Notes under the pieces: generated by a model
The model's database searches: none
Told to the model about the DNA's origin: nothing
Seen by the model: the letters and a program-made list of their open reading frames with translations, nothing else
Source of the DNA: Minisyncoccota bacterium
GTDB lineage: Bacteria > Patescibacteriota > Minisyncoccia > Phycocordibacterales > UBA2100
Assembly: GCA_020058565.1 (NCBI GenBank)
Contig: JAGVDT010000073.1
Span: 1 to 5,386, forward strand
Direction: 5' to 3'
Length of the DNA stretch: 5,386 nt
In this document: in pieces, positions 1 through 4,057 of the stretch
How the letters are laid out: each line of letters starts with the position of its first letter
Position numbering within the stretch: position 1 is the stretch's first letter
Program-made: the position numbers and the translations under genes

Positions 1-216
1 ACCCACGCAGTATTTTCCTCGGATCCCAAGACGGTGGTCGAGCGTTTCGACAAAAGCGCTGTCACCGAGCTCATCATCACCGACAGCATCCGCCACGATC
101 CAAAGCTCCTAAAATCCAAGCGCGTCAAAATAACCGTCCTCCCCCTAAGTGAACTCGTAGCCGACGCCATCGCCCGCATCCACGCCGGCGAAAGTGTCTC
201 CGCCCTCATCACCTGA
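1..216 (+). CDS. prs: Ribose-phosphate pyrophosphokinase, C-terminal fragment (5' end outside window)
   Basis: This is the last 71 residues of PRPP synthetase, read in frame from base 1 to the TGA at 214-216. The enzyme makes 5-phosphoribosyl-1-pyrophosphate from ATP and ribose 5-phosphate in the cytoplasm, for nucleotide, His and Trp synthesis. Two family signatures are visible: ELIITDSI, matching the family's (V/I)TDTI segment, and the C-terminal block ending IARIHAGESVSALIT, matching the usual IRRIHxGESVSxLF ending. The THAVFS start of the fragment also fits the family. The PRPP-binding loop and the catalytic loop lie upstream of the window. A GTG at 34 could be taken for a start, but the recognisable family sequence continues upstream of it, so the gene is simply truncated by the window edge. 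The gene is GC-rich compared with the next one. No poly-T terminator follows; the next 40 bases are the promoter region of the downstream gene. Confidence 0.9.
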   Translation, partial: THAVFSSDPKTVVERFDKSAVTELIITDSIRHDPKLLKSKRVKITVLPLSELVADAIARIHAGESVSALIT

Positions 217-220
217 GAGA

Positions 221-258
221 CTGTACCTTTGAGTACAGAGTGCTATAACTGTACTCAA
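221..258 (+). promoter_or_regulatory. Promoter with palindromic operator for the HTH/LAGLIDADG-like gene
   Basis: An extended -10 is visible: TG at 241-242, one base, then TATAAC at 244-249. A perfect 10-bp inverted repeat brackets it: TTGAGTACAG at 229-238 and CTGTACTCAA at 249-258, with a 10-base spacer. A third half-site CTGTAC lies at 221-226 and pairs with GTACAG at 233-238. The right arm ends on the A of the ATG. No T-run follows the repeat, so an operator fits better than a terminator for prs. The ATG is 8 bases after the -10, so the mRNA would be almost leaderless, and no Shine-Dalgarno sequence is present. Binding by the gene's own HTH protein is a guess. Confidence 0.6.
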
Positions 259-920
259 TGACGCGAAGAAACGATCGTGAAAGAGCAGTAGTTTTGCGCA
301 AACAAGGTAAATCTTACGCTGATATAAAGTCAGAGCTACATGTTAGCAAGGGCACATTGAGCGTCTGGTTAAGCGATATGCCGCTAACGACTGATCAGCT
401 CCGAATGGTGCGAGATAAAAACCCACGGAGGATAGAAAAATTCAGAGAGACGATGGCCAGAAAGAGGCAGGTCCGACTTGATGCAGCTTATGAAAAGGTG
501 AAAAAAGATATAGGTTCTTTATCCAAGAGAGATATTTTGATTGGTGGATTGCATTTGTATTGGGCGGAGGGGACAAAGACGGCACGCGGAAGAACCGAAG
601 TTGCTAATACCGATCCTGGACTGATAAAAGCATTTTTGAAATGGCTTCTGCTCACTGGGACCCCAAAAAATAAGATAATTATCAGGCTGCAGCTCTATAA
701 GGATATGAATGTTCAATCTGAAATGCAATTTTGGTCAAAGTTTTTAAACATACCTCTTAGTCAATTTAGGAAACCAAGTATAAAAAACTCGAATAGTATT
801 GGTCTCACTCGACGCGGGCATGGCCACGGTACATGCGACCTCATCTTTGAAAATATGTCACTCTGGGAGTACATTAGTATGTCCCTCAGGTATCTGAGGG
901 AAGAGTACAGCCGCCCGTAG
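258..920 (+). CDS. HTH plus LAGLIDADG-like orphan protein, function unknown
   Basis: A 220-residue cytoplasmic protein. Residues 7-43 look like a helix-turn-helix: a helix rich in R/K, the turn QGKSYADIKSEL, then VSKGTLSVWLSDMPL as recognition helix. Residues 55-90 are a basic helical linker (RIEKFRETMARKRQ). Residues 94-120 carry GGLHLYWAEGTK followed by NTDP, resembling one LAGLIDADG motif with its acidic residue (E104) before glycine, and residues 140-175 carry the pattern IRLQLYKD...FWSKFLNIPLSQFRKP. I recall such proteins as frequent, uncharacterised and often multi-copy in Parcubacteria; homing-endonuclease ancestry is inference. There is only one clear LAGLIDADG-like motif, so an active monomeric nuclease is not assured. 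The start ATG at 258 fits the promoter, which lies 8 bases upstream. The gene is AT-richer than prs and uses ATA, AGG and AGA codons, a possible sign of transfer. Its stop TAG (918-920) is inside the tRNA gene. Confidence 0.8.
   Translation: MTRRNDRERAVVLRKQGKSYADIKSELHVSKGTLSVWLSDMPLTTDQLRMVRDKNPRRIEKFRETMARKRQVRLDAAYEKVKKDIGSLSKRDILIGGLHLYWAEGTKTARGRTEVANTDPGLIKAFLKWLLLTGTPKNKIIIRLQLYKDMNVQSEMQFWSKFLNIPLSQFRKPSIKNSNSIGLTRRGHGHGTCDLIFENMSLWEYISMSLRYLREEYSRP
847..875 (+). promoter_or_regulatory. Possible tRNA promoter inside the upstream CDS
   Basis: TTGAAA at 847-852 (5 of 6 to the -35 consensus) and TACATT at 870-875 (4 of 6 to the -10 consensus) are separated by 17 bases. Transcription would begin near 882, about 29 bases before the tRNA. 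It lies in coding sequence, so chance is a real possibility; co-transcription with the upstream gene is the alternative. Confidence 0.3.
882..901 (+). other. Perfect 8-bp hairpin just upstream of the tRNA
   Basis: TCCCTCAG (882-889), a GTAT loop (890-893) and CTGAGGGA (894-901) form a perfect stem-loop ending 9 bases before the tRNA 5' end. It lies in the last codons of the upstream CDS (SLRYLREE). No T-run follows, so it is not a terminator. It might form in the tRNA leader or protect the upstream mRNA end after RNase P cleavage; it might also be a by-product of the repeated LR codons. Confidence 0.45.
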
Positions 921-982
921 CTCAATGGTGGAGCGAGCGTCTTATACACGCTAGGTTGGGGGTTCGAGTCCCTCCGGGCGGA
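911..982 (+). tRNA. trnI: tRNA-Ile, anticodon UAU (reads AUA)
   Basis: A complete cloverleaf can be drawn. Acceptor CCGCCCG (911-917) pairs with CGGGCGG (975-981), followed by discriminator A982. D-arm GCTC (920-923)/GAGC (931-934) has a 7-base loop with GG. Anticodon stem AGCGT (936-940)/ACGCT (948-952) encloses loop CTTATAC, giving anticodon TAT at 943-945. The variable loop is 953-957. T-arm stem is 958-962/970-974 with loop TTCGAGT. CCA is not encoded. Several E. coli Ile-tRNA identity elements are present: A73, C4-G69, U12-A23, C29-G41 and A37. Oddities are the C1-G72 pair, G at position 21 and C at position 38. Most bacteria read AUA with a CAU anticodon modified to lysidine by TilS, so UAU is the less common solution. 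The first 10 bases overlap the preceding CDS, and a terminator follows directly. Confidence 0.93.
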
Positions 983-990
983 CATGATAG

Positions 991-1016
991 AAAAACGGTG
1001 CCTGCGCACCGTTTTT
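991..1016 (+). terminator. Rho-independent terminator of the tRNA transcript
   Basis: AAAAACGGTGC (991-1001) pairs perfectly with GCACCGTTTTT (1006-1016) around a CTGC loop, an 11-bp stem whose 3' arm ends in five T. The A-run on the left arm could also terminate transcription from the opposite strand. The pairing continues outward with one mismatch and one bulge: GACATG (981-986) pairs with CATGTC (1022-1027), so the longer stem would include the last two bases of the tRNA. Confidence 0.88.
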
Positions 1017-1041
1017 CGATACATGTCCGGGCCGGAGCCAT

Positions 1042-1107
1042 GTTTCGCGAGTCCGCGAAACGGGCGAGGCGAGATCGCAGAAATTCGCCTGCGATGGTAG
1101 GCGAATT
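1042..1107 (+). promoter_or_regulatory. Cluster of hairpins, two of them mutually exclusive
   Basis: Three perfect inverted repeats lie in this gene-free stretch. GTTTCGCG (1042-1049) pairs with CGCGAAAC (1054-1061) around AGTC. ATCGCAG (1074-1080) pairs with CTGCGAT (1089-1095). AATTCGCCT (1082-1090) pairs with AGGCGAATT (1099-1107). The second and third share bases 1089-1090, and the loop of one contains the arm of the other, so they cannot both form. This resembles an attenuator or a switch ahead of the 1136 gene, but whether the region is transcribed is not known. None has a T-run. Confidence 0.4.
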
Positions 1108-1116
1108 ATCTGTGAT

Positions 1117-1140
1117 GACATGATATCGTTCCAACATGTC
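1117..1140 (+). promoter_or_regulatory. Inverted repeat over the start of the 1136 gene, with possible -10
   Basis: GACATG (1117-1122), twelve bases, then CATGTC (1135-1140) form an inverted repeat whose right arm contains the ATG at 1136. TGATAT (1121-1126) is a weak -10 candidate 9 bases before the ATG; TTATCT (1106-1111) is another. There is no Shine-Dalgarno sequence. As DNA it could be an operator; as RNA it would hide the start codon. The same GACATG/CATGTC pair occurs at the base of the tRNA terminator. Confidence 0.35.
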
Positions 1141-1957
1141 CGAATCCTTCTCTCCTGAACCGGCACCACGGCTTAGAAGTCCTGAATCTGTCGAGCGAGT
1201 GCGGGAATATTTCGACCTGCAGCTACTATTTGCGGAAGCAGTCGCGGAGAAGACTGCTGAACCCATAGAGCAGGCCGTACTTAAATACAAGAATTTTCAT
1301 CGTCGGTTTGGGTTTGGCAGACGCAGTATTCTTCACGCCCGCTGGGCTGAATATGCCGAATTGTTGCGTAAGGCAAATTCGCATGATCAGCGGCTGCAGA
1401 AAACTCTAGAATTTTTTGCTACCACAAAGCCATGGGAAGGGCCGCAATACGAGGGTGCGCCAGAATTTGGATGCTTCACGTATGAACGCGACAAGGAAGA
1501 TCCGCGATATATACACATCCACTTCAGTAATGACGATCCTCTCGGACCCTTGAGCGAGGAGCGTATGGCAGAGCGCTTAAAAGAGTTGAAAAATATGTTT
1601 TCACACATTAAGCAAAACATTCCCGACCCGAATAATGAATTGATAATTGAAGGTGGATCTTGGCTTTACAATCGACACGAATACCGCCGACTTTTTCCGG
1701 ATTTTTATACTAATCGTGCTATAAACCCTAAAGCGCTTGAAGAGGTAAAAGAGCCTAGTCTCAACGGCACTGCGCGATGGGGACAATTTTTGAACAGTGA
1801 TGGCTCAATAAAACAAGACCTCAAAAAACAATTCATAGAAGATTTTAAAAACATTGATCCCGATCATCTAGGGAAAACGTTTCCTTTACCGACATTCCGT
1901 ACGGAGGCGCCAATACAGTATTTCTACGACAAATACGAAATTCCTAATGATGAATAG
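1136..1957 (+). CDS. Conserved-looking protein of unknown function
   Basis: A 273-residue soluble protein with no signal peptide or membrane segment. I do not recognise an enzymatic family. Residues 18-60 form charged helices (VERVREYFDLQLLFAEAVAEK) followed by a basic FHRRFGFGRR. A more ordered core follows: YIHIHF at residues 125-130, a helix around 138-160, then IIEGGSWLYNRHEYRRLFP at about 170-188. That last block (E-G-G-S-W-L-Y-N ... Y-R-R-L-F-P) is the most motif-like part; I have a faint memory of similar strings in uncharacterised bacterial proteins. The C-terminus is rich in Lys, Asp and Phe. The ATG at 1136 is chosen because it begins a long open frame and has a -10-like box 9 bases upstream; there is no ribosome binding site to decide it. 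The gene ends 17 bases before the Nudix gene on the same strand, but that gene has its own -10, so joint transcription is optional. Confidence 0.75.
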   Translation: MSESFSPEPAPRLRSPESVERVREYFDLQLLFAEAVAEKTAEPIEQAVLKYKNFHRRFGFGRRSILHARWAEYAELLRKANSHDQRLQKTLEFFATTKPWEGPQYEGAPEFGCFTYERDKEDPRYIHIHFSNDDPLGPLSEERMAERLKELKNMFSHIKQNIPDPNNELIIEGGSWLYNRHEYRRLFPDFYTNRAINPKALEEVKEPSLNGTARWGQFLNSDGSIKQDLKKQFIEDFKNIDPDHLGKTFPLPTFRTEAPIQYFYDKYEIPNDE

Positions 1958-1959
1958 GA

Positions 1960-1971
1960 TATAATCTGTAC
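1960..1971 (+). promoter_or_regulatory. -10 box and CTGTAC element at the Nudix gene start
   Basis: TATAAT at 1960-1965 is a perfect -10 hexamer, followed immediately by CTGTAC (1966-1971) and the ATG at 1975. Transcription would begin around 1972, giving a practically leaderless mRNA, in keeping with the absence of a Shine-Dalgarno sequence. No good -35 is visible. The arrangement closely parallels the start of the 258 gene (TATAA, CTGTAC, ATG). Confidence 0.55.
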
Positions 1972-1974
1972 CCC

Positions 1975-2442
1975 ATGGCGCACATCCACGAAAAGATAGA
2001 CTTTACCGCGAGCGTGTATGTTGTTTTCGAGAACAAGGTTCTCCTCCACAAGCACAAAAAGCTCGGCCTCTGGCTCCCGCCGGGCGGACACATCGAGCTC
2101 GACGAAGATCCAAACCAGGCAGCACTTCGCGAATTGAAAGAGGAAGCAGGTTTGGATATTGAACTCGTTGGAAACCCAAATGCAGGTATCCCAAAATCAG
2201 ACATGCAGGCGGATTTGATTCCACCAAAATTTTTGAACAGGCACTTTTTCAGCAAAGAAACCGGCCATGAACATGTCGATCATGTGTACTTTGGTCGCGC
2301 AAAAACTGGTGCTGCTGTGCCCGAAGAAGAGGGGGGTGAAATTCGCTGGCTAACGAAAGAGGAAATTGAGGATGATTCATTGAACATTTTGCCTGACATT
2401 CGCACATACGCACTTGCTGCGCTCAAAGAGCTGGCTTCATAG
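1975..2442 (+). CDS. Nudix hydrolase
   Basis: A 155-residue cytoplasmic protein of typical Nudix length. The family hydrolyses nucleoside diphosphates linked to another moiety, using divalent metal. The complete Nudix box GX5EX7REUXEEXGU is present at residues 38-60: G38, E44, R52, E53, E56, E57, G59 and L60, with the metal-binding glutamates intact. It is preceded by a beta-strand region (ASVYVVFENKVLLHKHKKLGLWLPPGGH), which is the usual fold order. Residues 99-107 (HVDHVYFGR) and 116-131 (EEEGGEIRWLTKEEIE) match later strands and the acidic C-terminal half of many Nudix proteins. The substrate cannot be told: it could be sanitising oxidised nucleotides, ADP-ribose or another diphosphate. 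It lies 17 bases after the 1136 gene. The start at 1975 is supported by the TATAAT box. No terminator with a T-run follows. Confidence 0.93.
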   Translation: MAHIHEKIDFTASVYVVFENKVLLHKHKKLGLWLPPGGHIELDEDPNQAALRELKEEAGLDIELVGNPNAGIPKSDMQADLIPPKFLNRHFFSKETGHEHVDHVYFGRAKTGAAVPEEEGGEIRWLTKEEIEDDSLNILPDIRTYALAALKELAS

Positions 2443-2522
2443 GGTGCTTGCAGTGAGCGAGCGAAGCGAGTCGAACTGTGGATAGCTTCGAGCCACCTCA
2501 CGGCGCGTGAGAGAATTAGGGG
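2443..2522 (+). other. Intergenic stretch with short hairpins before the secreted-protein gene
   Basis: This 80-base gap holds a purine-rich GCGA/AGCGAG run (2455-2470). CGAAGC (2462-2467) can pair with GCTTCG (2485-2490), or alternatively TCGAA (2471-2475) with TTCGA (2487-2491). CTCACG (2497-2502) pairs with CGTGAG (2506-2511) around GCG. The last hairpin overlaps GAGAG (2509-2513), the best-spaced Shine-Dalgarno candidate for the ATG at 2523; AGGGG directly abuts the ATG and is too close to act normally. GCGAGCGAAGCGAG-type strings are something I remember between genes in related genomes, but this is not verified. No T-run, so no clear terminator. Confidence 0.35.
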
Positions 2523-3932
2523 ATGAATAAAGCACTTAGCGCTTTTGTCGCGCTCCTACTCGTATTACCCGCCGCAGCTAGCGCGCAGCAGTCGAACGCT
2601 GATCTTCAGGCGCAGGCACAATTGCTCTTGCAGCAGGTAGCACAGCTCCAGGCGCAGTTGGCTGCGCAGCAGGGCGGCGGCTCAGCTGCGGCAAATGCAA
2701 ACAGCCTTAACCCAAATCCTAGTGGCGCGATCAACGTTGCGAGCGCCGCTGGCACAGGATCGGCAGCATGCCCAAATATCGGGCGGATACTCAAGCGCGG
2801 GTCGACCGGCGATGATGTAACGCGTTTGCAACAATATCTTGCGCTCGATCCGTCGGTATACCCGGAAGGCACGGTAAGCGGATATTTTGGCGCACTGACC
2901 GAGAGAGCTGTGCAGCGATGGCAGTCGAAATACAATATTGTTTCGAGTGGATCGCCCTCGACCACGGGCTGGGGACAGGTTGGTCCACGAACCGCAGCAG
3001 CTATCGCGCTCTTATGCCAGACGGGCGGATCATCGCCCGTGGGCGGATACATTCAGGTTTCTCCAATATCCGGCAATGCGCCGCTTACCGTCACTGTTAT
3101 CGCGACGGTGAATTCTACGAACTCATGCGCAAGCGCAATATACCAGCTCAACTGGGGAGACAACTCGAATCCGGTATCAATTCCTGTTTCCGCCAATGTC
3201 TGCACACAGATATCTCAAACGTACACGCATACCTATACCGCAGGCGGCACGTACCAGATAACACTCTCGTCGGGCGCGCATCAGACTGGCGCTACGATTA
3301 CGGTCTATGGCAGTGGCGCAAGCCCGACGCCGTCCCCGACTCCAACACCTCCGGCGGTACCAAGCGATACGTTTAGCGCTTCGCCCACCTCAGGAAACGC
3401 GCCGCTAACGGTGACGTTTTCGGGCGTGGTGACCGGCAAAAATGCTGGTTGGTGCTCTACTGGGTGCTCGAGCATTCTTGTGTTTGGTGACGGCCAGCAG
3501 GGCGCCGTGCCGCTGCCTACTTCACAAACAGCCGCTCAAAATTATTCTATACAGCACACCTATACGTCTAACGGCACCTACACAGCGACGCTCTATCAGG
3601 GCGCCGCGGGAAGCGGTAGACCAACGGTTGGCTCAGCTACTATCATTGTCGGCGGGGGAGGCGGAGGCACCGCAACGTTCAATGCGCCGTCTCTGACCAC
3701 GCTCGTTGGCGGTAACCCCATGGCGGTCAGCCTGATTTTTGATTTTTCGTGCAGCTACTCGGTAAATTGGGGAGACACGGTAGTCGACACTCAAGTGCCG
3801 GCTGCGGGCACCTGCACAACTGGAACTGCTTCAAAAACCTTGAACCATACCTATACCGCTGGGGGTAATTACACTATTACGCTCACGCGCGGCTCGCAGA
3901 CGAACACGATTGGAGTAAACATTTCGCAATAG
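2523..3932 (+). CDS. Secreted peptidoglycan-binding protein with three PKD-like domains
   Basis: A 469-residue exported protein. Residues 1-21 are a signal peptide (short basic start, hydrophobic core, cleavage expected after ASA at 21). Residues 24-48 are a Gln/Ala/Leu-rich coiled coil. A Ser/Asn-rich linker follows, then a PG_binding_1-type domain at about 86-164, with the LKRGSTGDDVTRLQQYLA and YFGALTERAVQRWQ signatures and VGPRTAAAI near its end. Cys83 and Cys165 flank this domain and could form a disulphide. Three PKD-like beta domains follow at roughly 173-262, 280-372 and 385-469, marked by WGD211-213, FGD321-323 and WGD416-418 and by repeated HTYT...G-Y endings. A PTPSPTPTPP linker and a Gly6 linker separate them. 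The likely role is a cell-wall or surface protein: wall binding by the N-terminal domain, outward display by the PKD domains. It has no sortase motif, C-terminal membrane anchor or enzyme domain. The N-terminal half is paralogous to the next gene. Confidence 0.88.
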   Translation: MNKALSAFVALLLVLPAAASAQQSNADLQAQAQLLLQQVAQLQAQLAAQQGGGSAAANANSLNPNPSGAINVASAAGTGSAACPNIGRILKRGSTGDDVTRLQQYLALDPSVYPEGTVSGYFGALTERAVQRWQSKYNIVSSGSPSTTGWGQVGPRTAAAIALLCQTGGSSPVGGYIQVSPISGNAPLTVTVIATVNSTNSCASAIYQLNWGDNSNPVSIPVSANVCTQISQTYTHTYTAGGTYQITLSSGAHQTGATITVYGSGASPTPSPTPTPPAVPSDTFSASPTSGNAPLTVTFSGVVTGKNAGWCSTGCSSILVFGDGQQGAVPLPTSQTAAQNYSIQHTYTSNGTYTATLYQGAAGSGRPTVGSATIIVGGGGGGTATFNAPSLTTLVGGNPMAVSLIFDFSCSYSVNWGDTVVDTQVPAAGTCTTGTASKTLNHTYTAGGNYTITLTRGSQTNTIGVNISQ

Positions 3933-3938
3933 ACATGA

Positions 3939-4057
3939 ATCCCGTTAGAAATCGCGGACGCGTCAATGTAACTCCTCAACAAGCCGTCGGGCTTATTCAC
4001 TTTACTAAAATAGTGTGCGGTAAGTCCAACTTCTCCGCGCCCTATTTCTAACGGGAT
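3939..4057. repeat. 119-bp element with 14-bp terminal inverted repeats
   Basis: ATCCCGTTAGAAAT (3939-3952) and ATTTCTAACGGGAT (4044-4057) are perfectly complementary over 14 bp. Inside, CGCGGA (3953-3958) pairs with TCCGCG (4034-4039) after a 4-base bulge. A small hairpin, AAGCC (3981-3985)/GGCTT (3990-3994), sits in the middle. ATGAA occurs on both outer flanks (3935-3939 and 4056-4060), offset by one base from a perfect target duplication. It occupies essentially all of the space between the two paralogous genes, and its right arm ends inside the next ATG. It could be a MITE/REP-like repeat, a terminator-like structure without a T-run, or a leader that hides the start codon. Confidence 0.6.

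Noticed and set aside
229..258. The inverted repeat read as a terminator of prs
   Set aside because: No T-run follows, a -10 box sits between the arms and the ATG follows at once, so an operator explains it better.
945..947. Reading the tRNA as Val with anticodon TAC
   Set aside because: It would require a loop without T33 and would destroy the perfect 5-bp anticodon stem.
761..1169. Minus-strand reading frames across the tRNA and its flank, with SNPQP-, GLEPPT- and GTRTPN-like peptides
   Set aside because: These strings are the familiar translation artefact of a tRNA gene's complement; the tRNA fully explains the sequence.
2918..3376. A + strand frame of 152 codons in a different phase inside the first secreted protein
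   Set aside because: It lacks any recognisable domain and is a shadow of a gene whose own frame shows peptidoglycan-binding and PKD signatures.
3228..3859. CATACCTATACCGC identical at 3228-3241 and 3846-3859
   Set aside because: Both copies encode the HTYTAG turn of PKD-like domains 1 and 3, so this is ordinary domain-repeat similarity and not a separate DNA element.
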